Counted from the stretch's first letter, positions 51,101-60,751 are shown. The stretch is 64,000 nucleotides of DNA from Henriciella sp. (GCA_013214545.1 JABSQB010000014.1:1-64000), one strand, 5' to 3'. Translations and numbers: made by a program. Notes: generated from the letters alone by a model not told the origin.

Positions 51101-51654
51101 ACCACGCTGCCGTGCGCGCGCCATTCGGTCCGGACCGCAGCGCCGCCTTGCGCCGCGGGCGGCTGATTCACGCGCTTTTACAGACCCTTCCTGAGTTACC
51201 GCACGGAGACTGGCGAGTCGCGGGTCGGAGGTTCCTGAGTCGCGATCCGGACGTGTCTGGTAGCGAGGCGGCGGAGATGCTGGACGTCACTCTGCGCACG
51301 CTGAACGATCCGGGTTTCGCTGACATCTTCGCGCCCGGCGGACGCAACGAAGCCGCAATTGTCGGCGCATTGCCAAGCGGTCAGATGGTCAATGGCCGGG
51401 TCGACCGACTGATCATCGACGACGACCAGGTGCTGATCATCGACTACAAGACCGATCGCCCAGCGCCTGTTCAGGCCGCAGATGTGGATCTTTCTTATCT
51501 CGTCCAGATGGCGGCCTACCGCGCGGTCTTGCAATCGCTGTACCCCGAACGCCCAGTGCGATGCGCCTTGCTGTACACAGACGGGCCGCACTTGATTGAA
51601 CTGGATGGCCAGGCGATGTCAGAATCACTAAACCGTGTTGAGAGCCGGGTTTGA
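48094..51654 (+). CDS. addA: double-strand break repair helicase AddA
   Basis: VEANAGSGKTKVLIDRVARLLL, LLLDEAQDTSPPQW, VGDPKQSIYSFQGAD, MTVHGAKGLQSPVVILPD, LLYVALTRASDRL, C-term VLIIDYKTDR. Confidence 0.95.
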   Translation: MTEVVFSPDSAAFEQAKQAQANAAQPGLSAWVEANAGSGKTKVLIDRVARLLLQRPDGRPGAPPDSILCITYTKAAANEMLSRLFSRLGDWSVADDDALRDKLAELEGRSASNYSTEDLRQARALFARALETPGGLRIETIHAFCARILRRFPLEAGVSPGFQEMEDDDANALWQAVLSARLEAAAESHPAEMKTLAEATGGLGINAALDALKFKRQEIQAFARAIGSDEDLGPHIRAAAGAGDAAPGAILHEAMVTELPESELRAALEALSAIDKLGASDLKLRDALSLLLDTNDARERYEIYMRALAGAKGGFPSGRNPFTAKAGPLVADLFTRNLKKGDPEGREITRLKAVQAELTAAEAAERTIALMRIGLPMVEAYSDQKRRRGALDFDDLIECTRRLLTRSNAAEWVLYKLDGGLTHLLLDEAQDTSPPQWALINAIVTEFQAGRGRGEEDDPRTQFVVGDPKQSIYSFQGADQQQFQAEKLNFISRETVLAEAADRPVNQPEMAMSFRSTPQVLGFVDEVRARVPLSDAAIDPLPPVDADLKPHTARRANQDGRVELWPLEMPTVSESDDDAWTTPTDHVPADAPRRRLARRIAAQVRQMIDSGESVWQEQPDRSWVRKAIRPEDILILVRSRNELFDALIESLKQEAVPVAGADRLRLLDNLGVQDCLNLIRFALQPGDDLTLAEILRGPFCDLVDDDRHLFTLAHDRGNQSLWQRLASSDASDFQAAKAFCRRLIDNRHLPAFEFLTHALTERDTDRVSGWDKLIRRLGEPVRDPVHALLSGALSHDMTEAKSLQAYLSETEGRDTVLKRELGEPDGAVRVMTVHGAKGLQSPVVILPDTTGATKPVSDALFFTETGVPLHSPSSRLDCRATAELREATNLAAEKESRRLLYVALTRASDRLIIAGAGLGSSKTGYAKSSWFRWCLTAMQALVGGADEAVELEEMVAYGNAPIRVASDSPLNAPALHPPDWLKRPAAAPAPPARLAAPSRLTEDHAAVRAPFGPDRSAALRRGRLIHALLQTLPELPHGDWRVAGRRFLSRDPDVSGSEAAEMLDVTLRTLNDPGFADIFAPGGRNEAAIVGALPSGQMVNGRVDRLIIDDDQVLIIDYKTDRPAPVQAADVDLSYLVQMAAYRAVLQSLYPERPVRCALLYTDGPHLIELDGQAMSESLNRVESRV

Positions 51655-51709
51655 CGGGGGCAAAGAGTCCCTATCTTATGCCGCGAACAGAATTTCAAAG
51701 GAGGTCAAA

Positions 51710-52027
51710 ATGGCCGCTGAGCACATTACCGACGATAATTTTGATGAATCCGTCGCCAGCGACAAGCCTGTCGTTGTCGACTTCTGGGCCGAATGGTGTG
51801 GCCCATGTAAAGCCATGGCGCCGCATCTGGATGCTGTCGCTGAAGAAATGAGCGGTGACATCAAGATCGCCAAGATCAATGTCGACGACAATCCAATGGC
51901 CGCCTCCAAGTATGGCATTCGCGGTCTGCCGACTCTGATGATCTTCCAGGACGGCAAGGTCACCGCAACGCATCCGGGGGCCATGTCGAAGCAAAAGATC
52001 ACCGAGTGGATCAAGGAAAACACCTAA
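51710..52027 (+). CDS. trxA: thioredoxin
   Basis: VVVDFWAEWCGPCKAMAPHLDAVAEEM; RGLPTLMIFQDGKV. Confidence 0.96.
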   Translation: MAAEHITDDNFDESVASDKPVVVDFWAEWCGPCKAMAPHLDAVAEEMSGDIKIAKINVDDNPMAASKYGIRGLPTLMIFQDGKVTATHPGAMSKQKITEWIKENT

Positions 52028-52055
52028 GGTCAGGTGATCCAATAAACTTTAAAAG

Positions 52056-52081
52056 CCTCGCCCGACGGCGGGGTTTTTTTT
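52056..52081 (+). terminator. Rho-independent terminator of the tsaE...trxA run
   Basis: CCTCGCC-cgac-GGCGGGG followed by T8. Confidence 0.88.
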
Positions 52082-52124
52082 GTGCGCGGAAATCTCTAGC
52101 CTGCGCTGAAACAGGAGCCCGCTC

Positions 52125-52910
52125 ATGATCCCTTATCAGCCCCTCGATCGATCCGTTGCCGGAAAAACCGTTTTCATCACCGGCGCCGCTAGCGGCATGG
52201 GGCGTGCGACTGCACATCTCTTTGCGCGCGAAGGCGCCAAAGTGATGGCAACAGACATGAATGAGGATGGCGTAAACACCGTCGTTGAGGAAATCCGTGA
52301 AGCCGGTTTTGACGACATCGCCGCCTTCACCCTGGACGTCGGCGATCACGATGCCATCAAGGCCGCCGTGGCGGCGACGGTTGAGCGGTTCGGCGCGCTT
52401 GATATTTTGATCAACAATGCCGGATTCGCCCGCCTCGCGCATCCGTCGGAAGATCAATATGAAGATATCTGGCATGACAGCGTGAATGTCATGCTGACGG
52501 CACAGCAGCGCCTGATCCGCGCTGCGCTTCCTTATCTAATGAAGACCGAAACCGGTGGCCGCATCGTCAATATCGCTTCGACCGAAGGCCTTGGCGCGAC
52601 GCCGGGCAATGGGCCTTATGTCGCCGCCAAGCACGGTGTGATCGGATTGACCCGCGCGATGGCAACAGATCTAGGGCGCGATGGGATTACCTGCAATTGT
52701 ATCTGCCCAGGGCCGATCTTGACAAATATCAATGCTGAAATCCCGGACGAACACAAAACCATCTTCGCCAAACGCCGCGTGCCGATCCGCCGCTATGGCA
52801 TTCCTGAAGAAGTGGCGAATGTTACGCTGTCTTGTTGCTTGCCAGCGGCTTCCTATCTGAATGGCGTCGCCATTCCTGTCGATGGAGGGCTGACCATCAA
52901 AAACGCTTAG
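52125..52910 (+). CDS. SDR family oxidoreductase
   Basis: VFITGAASGMGRATAHLF, ILINNAGFA, GNGPYVAAKHGVIGLTRAMA. Confidence 0.93.
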   Translation: MIPYQPLDRSVAGKTVFITGAASGMGRATAHLFAREGAKVMATDMNEDGVNTVVEEIREAGFDDIAAFTLDVGDHDAIKAAVAATVERFGALDILINNAGFARLAHPSEDQYEDIWHDSVNVMLTAQQRLIRAALPYLMKTETGGRIVNIASTEGLGATPGNGPYVAAKHGVIGLTRAMATDLGRDGITCNCICPGPILTNINAEIPDEHKTIFAKRRVPIRRYGIPEEVANVTLSCCLPAASYLNGVAIPVDGGLTIKNA

Positions 52911-52919
52911 GAGCAAGCT

Positions 52920-53321
52920 ATGGTACGCCGCGGGCTAATGCTGTTCACCGATATTGGAATGCTGCTCTATTGGGCGATTACCGCTGCCATGGCGGCGAAT
53001 TTGATAGGTGTCCCCGGCGAGTGGCTCTTTAAGGACTATCATGACCCTCGTGTGATGGCGTGGAACTGGTCCTTCTTCCCACTGGATATCCTGCTTTCCG
53101 TGACGGGCCTCATGGCCCTTCGGATGGAGGCGATAGGCCATGCCAACTGGCGCGTGATGGCATCGATTTCTTTGACGTTGACATTTTGTGCAGGGCTGAT
53201 GGCCATTGCCTATTGGCTAATCGTAAAGGATTTCGACCCGAGTTGGTGGATCCCGAATCTGTTCCTGATGATATGGCCCCTGCCGTTTCTTTACGCGCTT
53301 CTGCACCGCGACACTGTGTGA
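52920..53321 (+). CDS. small 4-TM protein, DUF5360 (YvaD)-like
   Basis: MLFTDIGMLLYWAITAAMAANLIGVPGEWLFKDYHDPRVMAWNWSFFPLDILLSVTGLMAL. Confidence 0.65.
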   Translation: MVRRGLMLFTDIGMLLYWAITAAMAANLIGVPGEWLFKDYHDPRVMAWNWSFFPLDILLSVTGLMALRMEAIGHANWRVMASISLTLTFCAGLMAIAYWLIVKDFDPSWWIPNLFLMIWPLPFLYALLHRDTV

Positions 53322-54572
53322 TCAGGTCGGTAGCTCTTTGTTTTTCTCCAACACTTCACCTGCCAGATAGAGCGAACCACAGATCAGGATCCTGTCCGGT
53401 TTGCGCGCTGCTGCGGCTTTCATGGCCACTTGGAGTGACGCATGTGCAGAGGTGTTCGGCAAATAGAGTTTTGCCGTTTCCGCCAACCGCACCGCATCCG
53501 CGCTTGCATGCCCCGGCGCATTCGGGATCGCATGCACCGCCTCGACCGCGCCTTTGAAAGGGTGAAAGAAGCCGCCATGGTCCTTGCTCGCCATCATCCC
53601 GACGACCATCACGGTCGAGCCACCCATTTCACGCAGCAGCTCTGCAATCGCGGTGGCTGCATGTGGATTGTGTCCGCCGTCGAGCCAGACGTCGGCGCCG
53701 CCGCTCAGCTGCGTCACGGGCCCGTCCGCCAGCTTTTGCATACGCGCCGGCCAGGTCGCGCTCTGAGCGCCTTGCCAGATCGCCGACTGACCGACCTTCG
53801 GCGTCTCCAGCGTGCGCATGGCGAGCCCAGCCAGCGCCGCATTGTAACGTTGATGCGTCCCTGGGAGCGCAACAGATTCCGGAACCTTCTCAATATCCTC
53901 GATCGATAGCGGCGTTAAAGGTGCATAGAGTTCAGCCGCTTTGGCCTTGATCACGTCACCGCACACGCGCGCCTGGATCGCAGACACGACCGGTCGGCCG
54001 GATTTGATAATCCCCGCCTTCTCGCCGGCAATCACAGCGAGGTCGGACCCGAGGAATTGTTTGTGGTCAAAATCCACCGGTGTGATCACGCTCAGCGCCG
54101 GGTGATCAAGCACATTGGTCGCATCGAAGCGACCGCCGAGGCCAACCTCGAGAATGAGCAGGTCCGCGGGGACTTCGCTAAACGCCAAAATCGCCGTTGC
54201 CGTCGTTGCTTCAAACCTAGTGATCGGGCGACCATCGAGCGCGGCATAGACTCGCTCGAGCCAACCGATCAGCGCGTCATCCTCAACCAGATTTCCAGCG
54301 AGCCGAATGCGCTCATTGAAACGGACTAGATGCGGAGACGTGTAAACATGGACTGAGAGATCCTCCGCCTCCGCCATGGCCCGCAAATAGGCGCAGGTCG
54401 ACCCTTTACCGTTGGTGCCGGCAACATGGATCGTCGGTGGTAACTTGTCCTGCGGGCGTCCGAGCGCCTCCAGCAAATCCTCTATCCGTCCAAGCGAAAG
54501 CTCGATCGTCTCGGGATAGAGACCTTCAAATTTTTTCAGAGCCGCTTCAACGGCGGCAGAGTCAGCGCTCAA
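53322..54572 (-). CDS. folC: bifunctional folylpolyglutamate synthase/dihydrofolate synthase
   Basis: IHVAGTNGKGSTCAYLRAM, YTSPHLVRFNERIRL, ILEVGLGGRFDATNV, DVWLDGGHNPHAA. Confidence 0.95.
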   Translation of the reverse strand: MSADSAAVEAALKKFEGLYPETIELSLGRIEDLLEALGRPQDKLPPTIHVAGTNGKGSTCAYLRAMAEAEDLSVHVYTSPHLVRFNERIRLAGNLVEDDALIGWLERVYAALDGRPITRFEATTATAILAFSEVPADLLILEVGLGGRFDATNVLDHPALSVITPVDFDHKQFLGSDLAVIAGEKAGIIKSGRPVVSAIQARVCGDVIKAKAAELYAPLTPLSIEDIEKVPESVALPGTHQRYNAALAGLAMRTLETPKVGQSAIWQGAQSATWPARMQKLADGPVTQLSGGADVWLDGGHNPHAATAIAELLREMGGSTVMVVGMMASKDHGGFFHPFKGAVEAVHAIPNAPGHASADAVRLAETAKLYLPNTSAHASLQVAMKAAAARKPDRILICGSLYLAGEVLEKNKELPT

Positions 54573-54590
54573 TCTATGCTCACTCGTTGC

Positions 54591-55577
54591 TTAGTCATTT
54601 CGGGCGCGGGGTGCCGGGGCATCCGCTGATGGGGCTTCAACGGGCAGAGTCGAGACGTCTTTCTCTGCCACTTTTCGCTTGGGCATCAAGTGGCCGAGCA
54701 AACGAGACAAGGTCGCTTTCAGCTCGCGCCGGTCGACTACGATATCAACGGCGCCTTTTTCCCGCAGGAATTCCGAACGCTGGAATCCTTCTGGCAGTTT
54801 CTCGCGAATGGTCTGCTCAATAACGCGCGGACCGGAAAAGGCAATCATTGCACCCGGCTCAGCCAGATGCACATCGCCGAGCATCGCATAAGACGCTGAA
54901 ACACCGCCTGAGGTCGGATCGCACAGCACCACAATATAAGGCAGTCCTGCTTCTTTCACTTCTTGAATCGCAAGCGTGGATCGCGGCATTTGCATTAGCG
55001 AAAGCGTGCCTTCCTGCATACGCGCGCCGCCAGAGGCCGTGCAGATAACGAACGCCGCTTTGCGCGCCACAGCCATTTGTGCCGCTGCGATAAAGGCTTC
55101 ACCAGCCGCCATTCCGAGCGAGCCGCCCATGAACGCAAAATCCTGAACCAACACAACCGTCGGCACGCCGTTCACCTTGCCAAAGGCCGCGGCCATGCAA
55201 TCGTCCTGCGCGATTGGGGAGACAGAACCGGAATCCGGAGCTTCTTCTTTGTCCCGCTTGGCAATCTTCGTTTTGGCGCCTTTGATCCGCGATGGATACG
55301 CCTTGTCGTCCTTAAACTTTAAAGGGTCGTTCGGCACGGGTGGCAAAGGGATCGGTTCCCAGCGCTCATGATCGAAAAACAGACGGAAGCGCCGACGCGG
55401 CGAAATCCGCAAATGCGCTCCGGCAGGGGTCACATACCAGCTTTCTTCCAGATCAGAGCGATAGACGAGCTCACCAGAAACAGGGCATTTCACCCAGAGA
55501 TTGTCCGGTGTGTCTTTCTTGTTCCCAGAAAGCAGGCCCTTCAGACCTGGTGTACGAAAATTAGTCAGCCAGTTCAT
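54591..55577 (-). CDS. accD: acetyl-CoA carboxylase carboxyltransferase subunit beta
   Basis: MNWLTNFRTPGLKGLLSG, LWVKCPVSGELVYRSDLEESW, GGARMQEGTLSLMQMPRST, SGGVSASYAMLGDVHLAEPGAMIAFSGPRVIEQT. Confidence 0.95.
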   Translation of the reverse strand: MNWLTNFRTPGLKGLLSGNKKDTPDNLWVKCPVSGELVYRSDLEESWYVTPAGAHLRISPRRRFRLFFDHERWEPIPLPPVPNDPLKFKDDKAYPSRIKGAKTKIAKRDKEEAPDSGSVSPIAQDDCMAAAFGKVNGVPTVVLVQDFAFMGGSLGMAAGEAFIAAAQMAVARKAAFVICTASGGARMQEGTLSLMQMPRSTLAIQEVKEAGLPYIVVLCDPTSGGVSASYAMLGDVHLAEPGAMIAFSGPRVIEQTIREKLPEGFQRSEFLREKGAVDIVVDRRELKATLSRLLGHLMPKRKVAEKDVSTLPVEAPSADAPAPRARND

Positions 55578-55623
55578 CGTGTTACGATCCCTCTGTCCGA
55601 TCTCCAAAGTCCGAACCCGGACT

Positions 55624-56454
55624 TTATTTGGCTGGCACTCCACCCGTCAGCGCCGTACTTAACTCATGGGCCAACTGACCCATCCTCTCTGCTGCAACTT
55701 GTGGCGTTTTGGCCACACTTGCAAGCCTTGCTTGTTCCACAAAAGCAGAACCAACGACAACCCCGTCAGCGATTTTCGCCATCGCAGCTGCCTGATCCCC
55801 CGTTTTTATTCCGAATCCGACACAAACGGGCAGGCCAGACACGCGCTGCGCCATTTCTACGCCTTCGCGAATTTCTTCCGGATCTGCCGATCCTGCGCCT
55901 GTCACGCCCGCTACAGCGACATAATAAAGGAAGCCGCTCGCGCCTTCGGCAACTTTGGCCATGCGGGCTTCATTTGTGGTCGGAGTTGCCAGCCGAATGA
56001 CCGACAGCTCATGCTTGGCATAAGCATCGCGGATCGGTTGGTCCTCTTCCGGCGGCAAATCGACCAAGATCGTGCCATCAATTCCAGCTTCAGCTGCGGC
56101 GGCTGCGAAGGCTTCATAGCCCATCGTGTGAATAGGATTGGCATAGCCCATCAACACCAGCGGAGTTTCCTGATCATCTTCGCGAAAGCGCTTAGCCAAT
56201 GCCAAAACATCGCCGAGCGTCGTTTCATTGGCGAGCGCCCGTAGCGCCGCTTTCTGAATTGCCGGACCATCGGCCATTGGATCAGTGAACGGAGCGCCTA
56301 GCTCAATCGCGTCAGCGCCATTGTCGCGCAGGGCGCACATTGCCTGATAGGACGATTCTAGGTCCGGATCGCCAGCCATCATATAGGCCACGAGCGCCGC
56401 GCGGCCTTCGCCTTTAACCTTGGCGAAACGCAGTTCTATTCGGGAAGTGGGCAT
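55624..56454 (-). CDS. trpA: tryptophan synthase subunit alpha
   Basis: ELGAPFTDPMADGPAIQKAALRAL; GTILVDLPPEEDQPI; VGFGIKTGDQAAAM. Confidence 0.96.
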   Translation of the reverse strand: MPTSRIELRFAKVKGEGRAALVAYMMAGDPDLESSYQAMCALRDNGADAIELGAPFTDPMADGPAIQKAALRALANETTLGDVLALAKRFREDDQETPLVLMGYANPIHTMGYEAFAAAAAEAGIDGTILVDLPPEEDQPIRDAYAKHELSVIRLATPTTNEARMAKVAEGASGFLYYVAVAGVTGAGSADPEEIREGVEMAQRVSGLPVCVGFGIKTGDQAAAMAKIADGVVVGSAFVEQARLASVAKTPQVAAERMGQLAHELSTALTGGVPAK

Positions 56455-56778
56455 TTAGTCAGTATCCGTATTGTCTTCGACCCAAGTCTGATAAGCGGTG
56501 TTTACCTGCGTGCACCCAAGCGCCACAATTGCTGGGACATCATAAGGGTGATGCTGTTTCACAATTGCTTCGATTTTGGCGAAGTTTTCTGCCGGGGCCT
56601 TTAACCAAAGAATGAATTCGAAGGCCTGTTCCACCACGCCTTTCCAGCGATAGGTCGAGGCCATTGGTCCTTCAATATTCGCGCACGCTGCAGCGCGCGT
56701 TTCGACGGCTTCGTCGGCAATCGCGCGGGCCACGCGTTGACGCGGGCAGGTCACTCGGATCAGCTGGAGCTCTGTCAT
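56455..56778 (-). CDS. cutA: divalent-cation tolerance protein CutA
   Basis: AAACANIEGPMASTYRWKGVVEQAFEFILWLKAPAENFAKIEAIVKQHHPYDVPAIVAL. Confidence 0.92.
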   Translation of the reverse strand: MTELQLIRVTCPRQRVARAIADEAVETRAAACANIEGPMASTYRWKGVVEQAFEFILWLKAPAENFAKIEAIVKQHHPYDVPAIVALGCTQVNTAYQTWVEDNTDTD

Positions 56779-56961
56779 GCGATTTCATCCCTTGCAGAGC
56801 CGCCACATCCGCTGTCTGAGCGCCAGTGTCAACCGTTCAGGCGAGCAAGATGTCGGCGGCATTTGGATAAGAATTAACCAACCCTTAAGCCGCTTAATCG
56901 AAGAGCTGGTACAAGAAGATAGCTCTCATGGCGATGGGGCTTCTGCGAGCGGGACGAGACA

Positions 56962-58356
56962 TTGGCTCAAATCAGCAGCGTTTCTGACGTCGACATCTCT
57001 CGATATGATGTGCTGATCGTTGGCAGCGGACCGGCTGGATGCAGCCTCGCTGATCGGCTTAGCGCCAAGGATGTTGCTTGCCTGATCATCGAAACTGGTC
57101 GCGACGGCTATAATCAGGACATCCAGACGGCCTATACCGCTATGGATACGCGCGGTCACTTTGGCAATCAGCACTGGGCTCAGCACTGGATCCGCGCCTT
57201 TGGCGGCACCTCCATGGTCTGGGGCGGCTGGTGTGCGCCGCTGGATGAACAGGATTTCGACGCCTGGCCGATCTCGCTATCTGACCTTCGGCCCTATTAC
57301 GATACGGCCGCCGACCTGCTCAAACTTGATCGGGTCATCAATTCCTATGAAGCGGACTATCTGCCGGGTTTCAAATTTAAACCGTTTCGCACTGTGATCG
57401 GCGCCATGCGGTTTGGAGAGGAATACCAGTCCTTTCTGACCGACGCCGGACGCGTGGACGTTCTGCTCGGCACTACAGTTTCAGGTTTGCATCCAAATGT
57501 GGCAAGAAGCAGCGTTTCTGCCGTCACTTTGCATCAACCAGATGGCACAGAACGACGCCTAACACTGGCTGAGCATCAACGTTTGGTGCTCGCTGCGGGC
57601 GGCATGGGAAATGCGCAACTGATGCTCAACCCGCCTCCAAGCAGCGATACCGGTGTTGGCAATGAGACCGACCAGGTCGGCCGGTATCTGATGGAGCACC
57701 CGCACTATATCCAGACCGCCGCCTTGGTCGGACGGCGACGCCTTGCACCGCCTGCGCCGCCGAGCAATTTCGGTGAGTTTGTTCCAAACATTCTCGCCGA
57801 CCGAACCACCTATACGAAAACCGGAAAACTGTCCGTCGCGATGGAATTGGTAGAGCGGGAAATGAATCGAGTAGACCGGGTCGAACGATTTTTGAGCGAT
57901 AAGTATCAAGGTGACTTCGTTGCCTATAATATCAATGTTCGCAGCGAGATGCGGGCGAGCCCGGACAATCGCGTCACCCTTGCGCCAAGCCGAGATCCAT
58001 CTGGGCTGCCGCTTCTGAAGACGATGTGCATGGCCGGCAGCGACACTGTGCGTCCGATCTTTGACGTCCTCGAGGAGCTTGGCAAAACCGTGCTCAGCCG
58101 CGACATAGGCCGTGTCTTTATTCACAATGATACCCTCGTCAGCAATCCGAGCGGCGGTGGCCACACGATGGGCACGACGGCGATGGGCAGCGACCCACGG
58201 GTCAGCGTGGTTGACGCCAATTGCAAGGTCCACCGCTATTCCAATCTCTATGTCGCTGGTAGCTCGGTCTTCACCTCTGGCGGGTCGGCCAATCCGACGC
58301 TGACCATTATCGCGCTGGCCGCCCGCCTGGCCGACCATTTGACAGGTGCCGCATGA
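56962..58356 (+). CDS. GMC family FAD-dependent oxidoreductase (TTG start)
   Basis: VLIVGSGPAGCSLADRLSAKDVACLIIETG; AFGGTSMVWGGWCAPLDEQDF; C-term GGGHTMGTTAMGSDPRVSVVDANCKVHRYSNLYVAGSSVFTSGGSANPTLTIIALAARLADHL. Confidence 0.9.
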   Translation: MAQISSVSDVDISRYDVLIVGSGPAGCSLADRLSAKDVACLIIETGRDGYNQDIQTAYTAMDTRGHFGNQHWAQHWIRAFGGTSMVWGGWCAPLDEQDFDAWPISLSDLRPYYDTAADLLKLDRVINSYEADYLPGFKFKPFRTVIGAMRFGEEYQSFLTDAGRVDVLLGTTVSGLHPNVARSSVSAVTLHQPDGTERRLTLAEHQRLVLAAGGMGNAQLMLNPPPSSDTGVGNETDQVGRYLMEHPHYIQTAALVGRRRLAPPAPPSNFGEFVPNILADRTTYTKTGKLSVAMELVEREMNRVDRVERFLSDKYQGDFVAYNINVRSEMRASPDNRVTLAPSRDPSGLPLLKTMCMAGSDTVRPIFDVLEELGKTVLSRDIGRVFIHNDTLVSNPSGGGHTMGTTAMGSDPRVSVVDANCKVHRYSNLYVAGSSVFTSGGSANPTLTIIALAARLADHLTGAA

Positions 58357-58814
58357 GTATGACGAGACGCGAAGGACTGTTGGCGATCGTCGGTGTCGTC
58401 GCCGGCGGAATCGTCGCCAATGCCTCAAATTTTGCCGTCAACACATTTGGCCGCAGCGCGGGCGGTCCACCGCCCGTCGCCAATTTTGAGCCTGCTGGCC
58501 TCGGTATGGGCTGGGTCTTGTCTGAAGCGGACATGGCCGAACTTGGAGGATTAGAAGCCCAAGCGATTGATGAAACGCGCTTCGAGGTCACGGAACGGAT
58601 GGACTATATCGGAGGTGATTTCACCGCCTTCCGCGCCATGAGCAGCGGCGACTGCGCGGCGGCTTGCGACAGCGATCCGGCCTGCACCCGGTTCACCTAC
58701 GCGACAACCAAGCATGACACCGTCGCCAAGCGCAAAATGTGTTGGCTGAAAAATGATGAGATCGAAGCCAGCCGCGCAAATTCCGGCGCCTACATTTCAG
58801 GGCAAAAGCGGTAG
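58353..58814 (+). CDS. PAN/Apple-domain protein with Tat-like N-terminus
   Basis: N-term MTRREGLLAIVGVVAGGIVANA; C-terminal Cys pattern SGDCAAACDSDPACTRFTYA...KMCWLKNDEIEASRANSGAYISG; ATGA overlap with GMC gene. Confidence 0.75.
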   Translation: MSMTRREGLLAIVGVVAGGIVANASNFAVNTFGRSAGGPPPVANFEPAGLGMGWVLSEADMAELGGLEAQAIDETRFEVTERMDYIGGDFTAFRAMSSGDCAAACDSDPACTRFTYATTKHDTVAKRKMCWLKNDEIEASRANSGAYISGQKR

Positions 58815-58829
58815 CCGAAACCGGCTACC

Positions 58830-60041
58830 CTACATCTCCACCCCGAGCGCCTCAGCGACCGAGAACACATCCTTATCGCCGCGCCCGCACATATTCAGGA
58901 TCAGCAACCCATCCTTGCCGAGCTTGTCAGAAACCTCGCCAACGCGGGCAAGCGCATGGCTCGGCTCAAGCGCCGGGATGATGCCTTCAAGGCGCGTGCA
59001 CAGCTGGAACGCATCCAAAGCTTCCTGATCAGTACAGGTGAGATATTCAGCCCGGCCCGTGTCCCGCAAGAAGCTGTGCTCTGGGCCAATACCCGGATAA
59101 TCAAGCCCCGCCGAAATGGAGTGCGCATCAATGATCTGACCATCATCGGTCTGCAGCAAATAGGTCTTGTTGCCGTGCAGAATACCCGGAGCGCCGCCAT
59201 TCAGCGCCGCCGCATGTTGTCCAGTCTCTATGCCGTGGCCAGAGGCCTCGACCCCGATCAGGCGAACATTTTCGTCTTCAATGAACGGATGGAATAGACC
59301 GATCGCGTTGGAACCGCCGCCAATGCAGGCCATGACCGCATCGGGCAGACGCCCTTCGCGCTCCAGAATCTGAGCCCGTGCTTCCTTACCTATGACACTT
59401 TGGAAGTCGCGGACGAGTTCCGGATAAGGGTGCGGACCGGCGGCTGTGCCGATGCAATAGAACGTGTCATGTACATTGGTCACCCAGTCGCGCAGGGCCT
59501 CGTTCATCGCATCTTTCAGTGTTCCAGTTCCAGACGAGACCGGGACAATCTCTGCGCCGAGCAGTTTCATGCGGAACACGTTGGGCTTCTGTCGCTCAAC
59601 ATCCGTCTCGCCCATGAAGACGACACACTTTAACCCGAACCGCGCACAGACAGTCGCTGTCGCAACCCCGTGCTGACCCGCGCCCGTTTCAGCAATGATC
59701 CGGGATTTGCCCATCCGCATGGCGAGCAGGACCTGACCCAGGCAATTATTGATCTTGTGCGCGCCGGTATGATTTAGCTCATCGCGCTTTAAGTAAATCT
59801 TGGCGCCGCCGAAATGCTCCGTCAGGCGTTCAGCAAAATAAAGCGGGCTCGGGCGACCGACATAATGCTTCCAGAGATCGTCCATCTGCGCCGCAAAGGC
59901 CGGATCTTCTTTGGCAGCGCGGTATTCTTTCTCCAGATCCAGGATCAACGGCATCAGAGTTTCGGCGACGTAGCGTCCGCCAAACTCACCAAACCGACCA
60001 TTCTCATCAGGCCATTGGTCCCAGGTATTTCGCAAGTCCAT
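58830..60041 (-). CDS. trpB: tryptophan synthase subunit beta
   Basis: [56 protein letters not shown]. Confidence 0.97.
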   Translation of the reverse strand: MDLRNTWDQWPDENGRFGEFGGRYVAETLMPLILDLEKEYRAAKEDPAFAAQMDDLWKHYVGRPSPLYFAERLTEHFGGAKIYLKRDELNHTGAHKINNCLGQVLLAMRMGKSRIIAETGAGQHGVATATVCARFGLKCVVFMGETDVERQKPNVFRMKLLGAEIVPVSSGTGTLKDAMNEALRDWVTNVHDTFYCIGTAAGPHPYPELVRDFQSVIGKEARAQILEREGRLPDAVMACIGGGSNAIGLFHPFIEDENVRLIGVEASGHGIETGQHAAALNGGAPGILHGNKTYLLQTDDGQIIDAHSISAGLDYPGIGPEHSFLRDTGRAEYLTCTDQEALDAFQLCTRLEGIIPALEPSHALARVGEVSDKLGKDGLLILNMCGRGDKDVFSVAEALGVEM

Positions 60042-60052
60042 AGTCGTGCTTT

Positions 60053-60712
60053 CTAGGCAGATTTTGCGGCGTCGATGAACGCCCGGATCAAGTCCTCGTC
60101 CTTTAGACCCGGGGCGCGCTCGACACCAGAGGAAACATCCACAGCTGTCGCACCTGTCGCAGCTATTGCATCTTCGACCGTTTCAGGGGTTAGCCCCCCT
60201 GCCAGGATCCAGGGCACGCCAGGCTCGAAATTCTCGAGTAGTGACCAATCCCATGGCTCGCCATTGCCGCCCGGGCGGTCAGCGTCTTCAGGCGGTTTGG
60301 CATCGATCAGCAAGCGGTCCACGCGCCATTGATCCAAAGCTTCGAGATCATTTTCATTCGAGACACCGACCGCGCGCCACAGCTCGCAAATGCCGCTGCA
60401 ATCGCGCCACCAGCGCAAGACCTGATCCGGGTCTTCCTTGCCGTGCAGCTGGATGGCGTCGGGCTCCACCTCGTGCAGAACATCGTCGAACAGATCCTCA
60501 TCCGGATCGACCAGCAGGATCACGGAGAGCAGGCCCAGATCCTGAGCAAACTCAGAGAGCGAGATCACTTCGTCCAACGCCTCTTCGCCTTCGCCGAGAA
60601 GGTTTCGCGGGCTTTTCGGAAACAAGACAAAGCCAACCCAATCCGCGCCAGCTTCCGCCGCTGCCCGAATGTGAGCCGTATCTTTCAATCCGCAGATCTT
60701 TACCTGAGCCAT
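60053..60712 (-). CDS. trpF: phosphoribosylanthranilate isomerase
   Basis: [68 protein letters not shown]. Confidence 0.95.
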   Translation of the reverse strand: MAQVKICGLKDTAHIRAAAEAGADWVGFVLFPKSPRNLLGEGEEALDEVISLSEFAQDLGLLSVILLVDPDEDLFDDVLHEVEPDAIQLHGKEDPDQVLRWWRDCSGICELWRAVGVSNENDLEALDQWRVDRLLIDAKPPEDADRPGGNGEPWDWSLLENFEPGVPWILAGGLTPETVEDAIAATGATAVDVSSGVERAPGLKDEDLIRAFIDAAKSA

Positions 60713-60751
60713 GGCGGTCAGGTGCGACGGACCCATGCTTAAGTCAAGCGG

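Noticed and set aside
45027-51654. addB-addA as a possible defence island
   Set aside because: Standard alphaproteobacterial AddAB recombination genes in their usual tsaE-amgK-murU-addB-addA-trxA context.
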